A program made the position numbers and the translations under genes. From contig DALTWG010000063.1 in NCBI GenBank assembly GCA_029987245.1, positions 1-8,200 on the forward strand: a stretch of 8,200 nt of DNA, read 5' to 3'. Position 1 is the stretch's first letter, and each line of letters begins with the position of its first letter. This stretch comes from Methanocorpusculum sp. GTDB lineage: Archaea; Halobacteriota; Methanomicrobia; Methanomicrobiales; Methanocorpusculaceae. The notes beneath the pieces were generated by a model. The model was not told the DNA's origin. It saw nothing but the letters and a program-made list of their open reading frames with translations, and made no database searches. Shown here in pieces: positions 1-6,243 of the stretch.

Positions 1-26
1 CTTCCCGCGCAGCGTGAAAGAAGATA

Positions 27-109
27 GGGCCTACCCCTGGCCAAGGGTCTGAGGCGGTTCGCCGAAGACATGAGCCAGCTCTGCTGGCGACCTCAGGGGC
101 CCCTGGCCC
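27..109 (+). other. Candidate structured RNA (nested inverted repeats)
   Basis: Five mutually compatible helices can be drawn by eye using only Watson-Crick pairs: 27-31 with 105-109 (GGGCC/GGCCC), 33-36 with 45-48 (ACCC/GGGT), 49-54 with 91-96 (CTGAGG/CCTCAG), 55-57 with 62-64 closing a TTCG tetraloop, and 74-79 with 83-88 (GCCAGC/GCTGGC) closing a TCT loop. The last two lie inside the third, so the whole is a branched fold closed by the first helix. A competing hairpin pairs 107-111 with 124-128. I recognise no known family: it lacks the conserved segments I would expect of SRP RNA or RNase P RNA. The strand is uncertain because no G-U pairs are used. The TTCG loop slightly favours the plus strand. 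The fold could be chance in GC-rich DNA. Confidence 0.25.
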
Positions 110-171
110 ATTACATTGCTGGTATGGGATTGATGACGAAAAACGGAGAGGAAAATTACTCGCTGACATAA

Positions 172-304
172 TTCGTGAAGATGATTTGGGGCTCTGGTTA
201 GATTCACTCTAAAAACCAGCCGCTTCCCTCTTTTCGTGTTATTTCGGTAGCTTTCGTGAAAGATTTTTTTCGTGCATTTCGTGATAGTTTTCGTGATTTT
301 CGTG
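172..304. repeat. TTCGTG hexamer tract
   Basis: TTCGTG occurs exactly seven times, at 172, 233, 253, 269, 278, 290 and 299, and a degenerate TTCGG lies at 243. Within 233-304 the spacing is 9 to 20 bp, and most copies sit in a T-rich setting ending in GTGA or GTGT. The pattern is an interspersed short repeat rather than a perfect tandem array. A low-complexity minus-strand frame through it is an artefact of the repeat. Its function is unknown. Confidence 0.7.
194..219 (+). other. Stem-loop followed by a pyrimidine run
   Basis: Bases 194-202 (CTGGTTAGA) pair with 208-219 (TCTAA, three bulged A, then CCAG) across a five-base loop, TTCAC. The segment after it, 220-234, is pyrimidine rich and ends in TTTT. 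It could be a 3' end or terminator for a plus-strand transcript from the GC-rich element to its left, or simply a chance inverted repeat. Confidence 0.3.
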
Positions 305-514
305 TTGGGAGCGCGAGCGACCCGCAAAAGCCGTAAAGCAAATGAGCCCCCATACTGACATAAGCCTCACAAAACAACAACCCGGCTGCAAACCACCTCT
401 TTTCAGCCCCCCTCACGTACCTGTATCCAAAGCCTCACAGCCACCCGCCGCAGCAAAAGCGAAAAAGGATATTACTACACCTGCATGCCCTGCTCTCCGC
501 CCCGCGCGAAAATA

Positions 515-645
515 CTCACCGACCTAAAATTATTTTTAAAAAAAGTCACTCACTTTTTTTCACGCCCTAAAAAACCTCACCGACCTAAATCAACCCGCAA
601 AAAAACTCACTCACTTATTTCACGCCCCAAAAAACCCCACCGGCT
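515..645. repeat. Imperfect 60-61 bp tandem repeat with A-tracts
   Basis: CTCACCGACCTAAA begins at 515 and again at 576, 61 bp apart, and a diverged third copy (CCCACCGGC) begins at 636. TCACTCACTT at 546 recurs at 607, and CACGCCC at 561 recurs at 621. Each unit also carries runs of six or seven A (538-544, 569-574, 599-605, 629-634), which are T-tracts on the strand that carries pheT. There are two full copies and the start of a third. The Lys/Pro-rich frame across it has the same periodicity and is not a credible gene. Confidence 0.75.
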
Positions 646-675
646 TTTTTCAACGGATGAACCACCTGCATCCTT

Positions 676-720
676 AAAAAAACCGCGCAGATTGATTCAC
701 CTGAAATCAGAAAAAAAAAA
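676..720 (-). terminator. T-tract transcription terminator of the endA-trpS-pheS-pheT operon
   Basis: On the minus strand a run of ten T (711-720) lies 46 nt past the pheT stop codon, and a run of seven T (676-682) lies a little further on. Archaeal RNA polymerase is known to terminate at oligo-T stretches without needing a hairpin, so these are the natural end of the operon transcript. More T-tracts at 538-634 could act as back-up sites. This is assigned from sequence only. Confidence 0.6.
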
Positions 721-734
721 TAGATGAAGGTAAA

Positions 735-775
735 CCCCTCACACAAAACCCCTCACACAAAACCCCTCACACAAA
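735..775. repeat. 14-bp tandem repeat, three copies, overlapping the pheT stop
   Basis: The unit CCCCTCACACAAAA is repeated at 735-748, 749-762 and 763-775, the last copy lacking its final A. On the minus strand the unit reads TTTTGTGTGAGGGG. The rightmost copy supplies the last two sense codons and the TGA stop of pheT, so the array runs directly out of the coding end into the 3' untranslated region. The copies are identical, which suggests recent expansion by slippage. Confidence 0.9.
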
Positions 776-2380
776 CCGCCTTACATCCATCTCCGCCGCG
801 CATACCGGCTGCTCAATCCCGAACGCATTCAGCACATCCGGATTAATCTCCCCGAACACACCGACCTGCTCCCCCTCCACAAACACCGCCGCACACCTGC
901 CCGGAATAAACGCCCCGTCGCTGCCCTCCCGCACCTCATACGAAATTGCCATCTCACGGCAGAACGCATCAAACACCCCGTAAATCTCCGAGAAATCCGC
1001 ACCCGGATGACAGGACAGCGCCGCCATCGCCGGATACGTCTGCAAATCAAGCACCACATCCCCGCACGCAAAAATCCTCTGCGGCAGCTCCCGCGACTTG
1101 TTTATCGAAAGCGACTCCATCAAAAGCGGCAGAATATCAGTCCTCACAATCGTCTGGTCCTCCGAAATCGGATGCAGAAGATGCAGGGCGCGGGCATCCG
1201 CCTCGCGGCACATACCCTCGAAGGCAACCTTTTCGCTTGTCAGCGTAAACGGCGTGTTTTCGATGTATTCGAAACCCGTCATCACCTTTCTGATAGTGCT
1301 GTAAAGCACCTGCACCGGATGAGGCTTGCCAACCGTAAACGTCGGCGGCAGCTTTGCCTCGATTTTATCATAGCCGTAGGCAATAGCCACATCCTCATAA
1401 ATATCATGGTCATGCATAATATCCGAGCGGTAGCACGGAATCAGGACACGGACTTTGTCAGAGTCCACGACAAATGCATCAAACCGCATCTTTTCCAGAA
1501 GCTTTGCCATAAGCTCTGCTGAAAGCGGCACACCTGTCAGCGCCTCGCACTCCTTAACCGATACAATACGCTCTGAGGGCGCCATAGTCGGCGTTTCAAC
1601 GCCGTCGATGGTGACCGACTCAATAGACGCCCCCATCTCCGCAAACGCCGCACACAAAATGTTTGCCGCAACAGCCACCGCCCGCGGCTCGATACCCGTT
1701 ACATCCAGCAGGATATTGTGCGTATTCTCCGTGACACGGGTCAGCTCCCCGTTAATGATTGGCGGAAATGAGCAGACATTTCCTTTCGCATCCTCGATTA
1801 ACGGATAAAGCGCGAAATCCCGCACAATTTTTGCATACGCCTTTCCCTTCGGATGCTCGTCCAGAATTTCGGTCATCGTCATTTCCCGGTCATAATCCAG
1901 CGGCACGAATTTGCGGTCGTGCGGTGCTGCGATATAGCGGAAGGGACCGGTGACCTTGTCCAGGTCATGGACACCGATGGCAACCTTCTTGCGCCCGCGG
2001 CCAACCGCCCAGTGCAGCGACTCCTGCAGCCCCATTAACGACTCAATCATCGCATTGTCCAGAGTCAGACCGCGGATGACCGCCGACGCAAGATACGGCC
2101 GGATTTCTTTTAACGCGGGGTCAACCGTGAAAGAAACCCCTGACGGCTTCACGCTGTACTTAACAAGGCCCTTTTCGATGCCGAGATAGCCGCGCAGAGC
2201 CCGGGCGGTCCCCTCCGCACTGTATAAATCAGGTCTGTTCGGGAAATACTGCACATCTGTCTGTTCCTCTTCCTCGCGCTCGACTTCAGAGCCCATCATC
2301 GGCAGATTGCTGCGGATGGTGCTAATATCCGCCCGTGTCAGGCGGCATAAATATTCATTGTTGAGTTTTACGACCGGCAT
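767..2380 (-). CDS. pheT: Phenylalanyl-tRNA synthetase beta subunit, archaeal type
   Basis: The beta subunit of the cytoplasmic alpha2-beta2 PheRS, which charges tRNA-Phe. It carries the editing domain and tRNA-binding parts, while catalysis resides in the alpha subunit. At 537 aa it is the short archaeal/eukaryotic form; bacterial PheT is near 800 aa. Recognisable parts are the N-terminal FPNRPDLYSAEG segment (46-57), the B3/B4 editing region around PPIINGELTRVTENTHNILL (206-225), the B5 domain with RSDIMHDHDIYEDVAIAYGYD (318-338, given without its full context), and a class II-like core around PISEDQTIVRTDILPLLMES (404-423). The ATG lies 2 nt after the pheS stop and has a strong Shine-Dalgarno, AGGAGGGT, at 2394-2387 inside the end of pheS. 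It is the last gene of the operon. Its final codons and stop lie in a 14-bp repeat array. No frame damage is seen. Confidence 0.97.
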   Translation of the reverse strand: MPVVKLNNEYLCRLTRADISTIRSNLPMMGSEVEREEEEQTDVQYFPNRPDLYSAEGTARALRGYLGIEKGLVKYSVKPSGVSFTVDPALKEIRPYLASAVIRGLTLDNAMIESLMGLQESLHWAVGRGRKKVAIGVHDLDKVTGPFRYIAAPHDRKFVPLDYDREMTMTEILDEHPKGKAYAKIVRDFALYPLIEDAKGNVCSFPPIINGELTRVTENTHNILLDVTGIEPRAVAVAANILCAAFAEMGASIESVTIDGVETPTMAPSERIVSVKECEALTGVPLSAELMAKLLEKMRFDAFVVDSDKVRVLIPCYRSDIMHDHDIYEDVAIAYGYDKIEAKLPPTFTVGKPHPVQVLYSTIRKVMTGFEYIENTPFTLTSEKVAFEGMCREADARALHLLHPISEDQTIVRTDILPLLMESLSINKSRELPQRIFACGDVVLDLQTYPAMAALSCHPGADFSEIYGVFDAFCREMAISYEVREGSDGAFIPGRCAAVFVEGEQVGVFGEINPDVLNAFGIEQPVCAAEMDVRRFV

Positions 2381-2382
2381 AA

Positions 2383-3810
2383 TTACACCCTCCTGACCGG
2401 ACTGTTTCTAATCCAGTCGATATCGCTTCTGTAAAGCTGGCGCAGGTCTTTCAGGCCCATTCTGAGCATGGAAACCCGCGAGACGCCAAGACCCCAGGCA
2501 AGAACCGGGCATGTGATGCCCCACGGCGCGGTGACCTCTTTTCTGAAAATGCCCGCTCCGCCGAGTTCCACCCAGCCAAGACCGTCAACCCAGACCTCCG
2601 GCTCGACCGACGGCTCGGTGTAGGGGAAGTAGCCCGGGCGGAACCGGACCTCTTCAAAGCCCATCCGGCCAAAGAACTCCTTGAAAAAGCCAAGCAGATG
2701 ACCGAAGTGCAGGCCTTCGTCCATAACAATGCCTTCGAGCTGCTCGAACTCCGGCAGATGCGTCGGGTCAATCGTCTCGCGGCGGTAGACGCGGGAGATG
2801 GAAAACGCCTTTAACGGCGGGTTCGGATGCTTTGCAAGATACTGGATGGACAAGGACGTTGAGTGCGTGCGAAGCACGCATTTGCGCGAGATTTCCTCCG
2901 ACCAGGCACCTCCCCAGCCGGTGGAGCCCGTATCCCCTCCGTTCATGTGAATGTCGCGGATTTTCTCCCAGCCTTTCGGGATATCGGTTTCCACGGCCAG
3001 GTGGAAGGTGTCCTGCATCTCACGTGCCGGGTGGTCCTGAGGCTGGAAGAGTGCATCGAAGTTCCAGAAGGAGTTCTGCACAATCGAGCCGTGGAACTCG
3101 GTAAAGCCCATGTTAAAGAGGAGTTCGCGGATTTCATCGAGAATCTGCTGGTTGGGATGTACCCGTCCGCCGTAGACGCGTTTGGGGAGTTTGTCCACCG
3201 CATAGCGGCGCAGCGGAAGCGACTTCCAGCCGCCTGCCATAATCTGTTCGCGGGTAAGCGTGCCGGTTTCCTCGCGCATGTCAAGACCTGCCTCAACAAG
3301 GGCGATGCCCTCAGGCGTAAGGCAGCCGTACAAGGTCAAATGCTCTTCAATGGTGACCAGGCCGCGTTTTACCAGCATATTGCAGCCGGCCGTTCCCGGA
3401 ACCGGGTTCGCCAGCGCCTCTTCATCCTCGCCTAAGGGTATGTTTTCCTTTGGAATTACCATGCCGTCTGCAATGGTAACCCAGTTCTTTTTGCGCAGCC
3501 AGCCGATTGCAATGCGGGAAAGAGCGAAGTCTTTGAGTTCGCTCATGGGAATGGGGCGTGTCAGCATGTTTAAGATCCGCCGTTCCGGAAGACCTTCGAC
3601 AGCGTACTTTTTCCCTTCGTCGGTAAGCACAGCCTCCTGTTTGATTTCACGGCTGATGTTGACGAGACCTTTGTCGGCGCACAAAAGCGCCCACTGCATC
3701 GCGGAAACCGGCGGCGCATTTATGCGTTTGGCAAATTCGATATTGTTTATACTTGACCCGTCTTTCGGGAGAACCATTAATACACGTTTTTCATTTAATG
3801 TTAATTCCAT
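2383..3810 (-). CDS. pheS: Phenylalanyl-tRNA synthetase alpha subunit, archaeal type
   Basis: Catalytic subunit of PheRS, which activates phenylalanine with ATP and transfers it to tRNA-Phe. The 475 aa length fits the archaeal/eukaryotic alpha subunit. Residues 1 to about 200 form the N-terminal region expected to hold winged-helix tRNA-binding folds. The class II core follows: the motif 1 region from HPNQQILDEI (218), QPQDHPAREMQDTF (256-269), RTHSTSLSIQYL (314-325), motif 2 FSISRVYRRETIDPTHLPEF (336-355), GGAGIFRKEV (417-426) and motif 3 AWGLGVSRVSML (438-449). All core motifs look intact. The ATG is 2 nt after the trpS stop, with GGTGGAGAT at 3825-3817 as a probable ribosome-binding site lying within the last codons of trpS, so translational coupling is likely. 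PheT begins 2 nt after its stop, which suits equal subunit production. Confidence 0.97.
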   Translation of the reverse strand: MELTLNEKRVLMVLPKDGSSINNIEFAKRINAPPVSAMQWALLCADKGLVNISREIKQEAVLTDEGKKYAVEGLPERRILNMLTRPIPMSELKDFALSRIAIGWLRKKNWVTIADGMVIPKENIPLGEDEEALANPVPGTAGCNMLVKRGLVTIEEHLTLYGCLTPEGIALVEAGLDMREETGTLTREQIMAGGWKSLPLRRYAVDKLPKRVYGGRVHPNQQILDEIRELLFNMGFTEFHGSIVQNSFWNFDALFQPQDHPAREMQDTFHLAVETDIPKGWEKIRDIHMNGGDTGSTGWGGAWSEEISRKCVLRTHSTSLSIQYLAKHPNPPLKAFSISRVYRRETIDPTHLPEFEQLEGIVMDEGLHFGHLLGFFKEFFGRMGFEEVRFRPGYFPYTEPSVEPEVWVDGLGWVELGGAGIFRKEVTAPWGITCPVLAWGLGVSRVSMLRMGLKDLRQLYRSDIDWIRNSPVRRV

Positions 3811-3812
3811 AG

Positions 3813-5075
3813 TTATATCTCCACCATGTGTGCAGTTTCATCGCGCTTTTCCTTAAACTCCTTCAGGAAGGAAAGCACGCGCTCAGCGGTCTCCTTTTTG
3901 CAGGTTCCGCACATAAGTTCGCCCGCTTTGCATGCCTCGCACATTTTGCAAAGTCCGGCGTCGTCTTCCATCATATGGAATCTGTTCAGCTGGTAAATAG
4001 AGCATTTTTCCGGCTCGCCGCCGAGTTTTTTCTGCTCTTCAAGCGTCTGGCGCCCGCCGGTTACGGCGCTCATTATTTTTTTGCGGGCGGTCTTTTCGTC
4101 TTCATCGAACCAGACAAGGCTGTCGGGAACAGACGAGGACATTTTCCCGCCCTGGAGACCGGTAAGGAAACTGTGGTAGGTGGATGACGGCAGAATAAAT
4201 CCAAACCCGCCCAGTTCCTGCTCGGTTTTGCGCACAATCTCTTCGACACGGGCCGCGTCCAGCGGGAAGCCTTCGGGCAGGTCGATGTGTCCTTCGTATT
4301 TTTTCGCGCCCTTGAATTTTTTGGCGACGGCGGCGATTGCATCAGCGCTCGCGCATTTAGCGCGGATGCTGATATGAGTCCCGCGGTCTTCAACCAGAAA
4401 CATTCTGAATGCGTTGGCGACGTCGCGGGTTAAGCGGATGTGCGGGTCCTGGTCGATTCCCACGGGGACCACGGTCGGCGCGGCGCCTGCTTTGAGCTGC
4501 GGATATAAGATGTCGGCCACCTGCATACTCACGCTTACGGCGTGGGCGAGTTCTGTTTCCGGTCCGAATCCGTATATGGCCGAGAGGTTGCTGAAGTTAA
4601 TATGGGTTGCCGCTTCGAATGCGAGGTCTTTTAAGGCGTTGTTGCGCCGCTGGGTGTATATTTCGCCGGTAAAGCCGAGTGCATAGAGGCATTCCATGTA
4701 TTCGCGGGCGTATTCGTCGCATTTCTCCCAGGAAAGCCCGCGCACGGCGCGGGCTTCTCTATCAGCCATGGAGATAAATCCGGTGCCGCCGTGCTGAATG
4801 TGCCAGACGACTTCTTTCATTACCATGAGGTGGCCGAAGTGGGGGTGGCCTGAGGGCATGAAGCCGGTCAGGACATGGAAGGGTTTCTTATTTCGTATCG
4901 CGTCGGCTACCGCGTCATAGCCGCGGTGGCCGGCGATAATATCTCTGCGCATAAAAACCGGGAGGTCGGGAAGGGAGGCTTTCTGTTCCTCGAACGGTGT
5001 GATGCCGAAGTCCTCGTACAGCCGTTCTATGCTGATTTTGGGGGTACTTGACCAGGGGTTTATCTGTTCTGCCAT
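3813..5075 (-). CDS. trpS: Tryptophanyl-tRNA synthetase, archaeal type
   Basis: Class I synthetase that charges tRNA-Trp in the cytoplasm. The 420 aa protein has the HIGH-like segment SGHPHFGHL (75-83) and the KMSKS-like GGKMSSS (309-315) of the Rossmann catalytic core, plus VPVGIDQDPHIRLTRD (203-218), typical of the archaeal/eukaryotic TrpRS group. Near the C-terminus is a cysteine cluster, C376-x2-C379-x2-C382-x6-C389-x2-C392, which could bind a metal or an iron-sulfur centre. I have seen similar Cys patterns in archaeal relatives but cannot verify how widely they occur. The gene starts with ATG 13 nt after the endA stop. AGGAT at 5086-5082 is only a weak ribosome-binding match, so coupling to endA translation is plausible. 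PheS follows 2 nt after the stop. Confidence 0.97.
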   Translation of the reverse strand: MAEQINPWSSTPKISIERLYEDFGITPFEEQKASLPDLPVFMRRDIIAGHRGYDAVADAIRNKKPFHVLTGFMPSGHPHFGHLMVMKEVVWHIQHGGTGFISMADREARAVRGLSWEKCDEYAREYMECLYALGFTGEIYTQRRNNALKDLAFEAATHINFSNLSAIYGFGPETELAHAVSVSMQVADILYPQLKAGAAPTVVPVGIDQDPHIRLTRDVANAFRMFLVEDRGTHISIRAKCASADAIAAVAKKFKGAKKYEGHIDLPEGFPLDAARVEEIVRKTEQELGGFGFILPSSTYHSFLTGLQGGKMSSSVPDSLVWFDEDEKTARKKIMSAVTGGRQTLEEQKKLGGEPEKCSIYQLNRFHMMEDDAGLCKMCEACKAGELMCGTCKKETAERVLSFLKEFKEKRDETAHMVEI

Positions 5076-5088
5076 TTGTGTATCCTGT

Positions 5089-6102
5089 TCACATTTTCAT
5101 TCGTGCAAATTCGATTTCGGTTAATTCCCCGGTTTCGTCCAGGCATGCAAAAAGCATTTTTTTGCGCACCGAGTGTGCGAGGCGCACGGACCGGGAGATT
5201 TCGCTCATGGATTGTCTGGTGCCGAAAGGCACGGCGTGTATCAGCATTTCGGAGTGGCTTTTTGCTTCGGTGTAGACGCGGAAATGGTGGCCGAATTTGT
5301 AGCCGGAGCGGGGACAAAAGCCCTGGGCCCGAAGGGAGCGGTAGAGGATGAGTTTTTCTAAAAACTCGCTGTCGGCGGCGCCGGCGAGGGCGATGTACTC
5401 CTGCGCCGAAAGCGCCGGGATAAGCGCAAGGCGTCCGGTTTCCAGGAGCCAGGCGGTTTCCACCGGTGATAAAAACAGCCTTGTTTCATCGAGCATGCGG
5501 CCGAGCCAGAGGCCGGCGAGGCGGGCGGTTATACCGGTCCCGTCTTCGCTAACGCAGGCGGGTACGCCGTCTAAGACCGCAACAAGACCGCCGGGTATTT
5601 CCTGCGGTTCTTTGTCCGGCAGTCCGCCGGTTTTGACTGCATAGTAGGTAAGTTCATGTTCGTCGTCGAGGACGGCGAGGATGAAGGTTTTGCGCATGTT
5701 TGCGGCGGCTTTTGCGTCGGCGATAATCGCTGAAAAGTCGATAATGTCGCGTTCGCTAAGTACGCGCATAAGGTAGCGGGAGGTTCCTTTTCCGGGTTTT
5801 TGTCCGCGGGCAAAGATTCTGAAATCCTGCGGGCCGGCGGTGATGACGTAGCCGCGTTCGCGGATGTCGCGGTAGACAATGAATGAGCGTAAGAATCCGG
5901 GTTTTTTCGAGCATTCGGCGAGAAGGGTGTCGAAAGTCCAGCCTGCGACCTCGATTTTGCCGCGGGCTAACAGGTAGAGGGCTTCGCGTGTGTCGAGGCG
6001 AAGGCGTCCGTCTTTTTCGAGTCTTCCGTAGCCGTTTTGTTCGTAGAATATTTTGGCGTCTTTGGGTGCCAGTACATTCTCTCCGTCGAATTTTGTGTTC
6101 AC
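5089..6102 (-). CDS. endA: tRNA-splicing endonuclease, two-repeat (alpha2) form
   Basis: Cuts the bulge-helix-bulge at intron borders of pre-tRNA (and some pre-rRNA) in archaea. From the chosen GTG at 6102 the protein is 337 aa, about twice the single-unit enzyme, matching the duplicated form that works as a homodimer. The C-terminal repeat keeps the catalytic triad: Tyr277 in HHFRVY, His283 in KSHSEML and Lys314 (or 315) in AHSVRKK. The N-terminal repeat has DFRIF where FRVY belongs (Phe97 for Tyr) and no His in GTSRYLMRV, but keeps MRKTF, so it is probably structural only. The frame is open up to another GTG at 6192, but those 30 extra residues do not look like EndA, and a TATA-like box lies inside that stretch. 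VNTKFDGENV is a good family-like N-terminus. No Shine-Dalgarno is seen, which suits a nearly leaderless first gene. Confidence 0.92.
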   Translation of the reverse strand: MNTKFDGENVLAPKDAKIFYEQNGYGRLEKDGRLRLDTREALYLLARGKIEVAGWTFDTLLAECSKKPGFLRSFIVYRDIRERGYVITAGPQDFRIFARGQKPGKGTSRYLMRVLSERDIIDFSAIIADAKAAANMRKTFILAVLDDEHELTYYAVKTGGLPDKEPQEIPGGLVAVLDGVPACVSEDGTGITARLAGLWLGRMLDETRLFLSPVETAWLLETGRLALIPALSAQEYIALAGAADSEFLEKLILYRSLRAQGFCPRSGYKFGHHFRVYTEAKSHSEMLIHAVPFGTRQSMSEISRSVRLAHSVRKKMLFACLDETGELTEIEFARMKM

Positions 6103-6107
6103 ACGGG

Positions 6108-6144
6108 TTATATATTTGGTGTTTGTACTCAATAAATATATTGA
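6108..6144 (-). promoter_or_regulatory. Probable endA operon promoter (TATA-like boxes)
   Basis: On the minus strand TATATTTATT (6140-6131) is centred about 33 nt before the GTG start of endA, predicting a transcript start near 6109 and a leader of a few bases. It sits within an inverted repeat, TCAATA/TATTGA with a four-base spacer (6129-6144). A second A/T box, AAATATATAA (6117-6108), lies closer to the start. If that one were used, the transcript would begin inside the gene, so it is the less likely of the two. Confidence 0.5.
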
Positions 6145-6243
6145 ATGGGCAGGGAGTGTGATAGTGTCCGGGGAAGGAAATGATGCACACACAATGTGTA
6201 TTTCACTGCCCTGTCCCGGTAAATACTGACTGTTTTTCTGCAG

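Larger units (their letters stand above)
1..766. other. Gene-poor, repeat-rich intergenic region downstream of pheT
   Basis: No open reading frame here looks like a protein I can name. The longer frames are low-complexity (Lys, Pro, Thr and Arg rich) and are produced by the repeats. From left to right the region holds a GC-rich segment with nested inverted repeats (27-109), a stem-loop (194-219), a TTCGTG hexamer tract (172-304), a C/A-rich stretch with scattered CCTCAC hexamers (365, 411, 433, 575, 737, 751, 765), a 60-61 bp tandem repeat (515-645), several A-tracts, and a 14-bp tandem repeat (735-775). Base composition changes sharply along it. It probably combines the 3' untranslated and termination zone of the pheT operon with an unidentified element at its far left. 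Confidence 0.7.

Noticed and set aside
129..166. Box C/D-like small RNA: TTGATGA near 130 and CTGA at 163.
   Set aside because: The C box has the wrong first base, the internal D' and C' boxes are missing, and the spacing is short. It is likely chance.
28..171. Plus-strand open stretch of 47 codons ending in TAA, including a possible 33-residue frame from ATG 70.
   Set aside because: It has no recognised family and no clear ribosome-binding site, and it overlaps the nested inverted repeats. It could be the worn tail of an old gene, but I cannot support it.
31..327. Minus-strand frame of 98 codons.
   Set aside because: Half of it is Lys/Thr-rich translation of the TTCGTG tract, and the rest covers the inverted repeats. 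It does not resemble a protein.
485..727. 80-codon Lys/Pro/Arg-rich plus-strand frame.
   Set aside because: It is a direct product of the 60-bp repeats and A-tracts, and has no domain or credible start.
515..775. CRISPR array.
   Set aside because: The 60-bp units and the 14-bp units lack the conserved-repeat plus unique-spacer structure, and no cas genes are nearby.
1007..1522. 171-codon plus-strand frame inside pheT.
   Set aside because: It is antisense to a clearly conserved gene and is Arg/His-rich, a typical shadow frame.
6187..6199. ACACA/TGTGT inverted repeat between the acyltransferase-like gene and endA.
   Set aside because: The arms are only five bases and are simple repeats. No T-run follows, so I do not call it a terminator.
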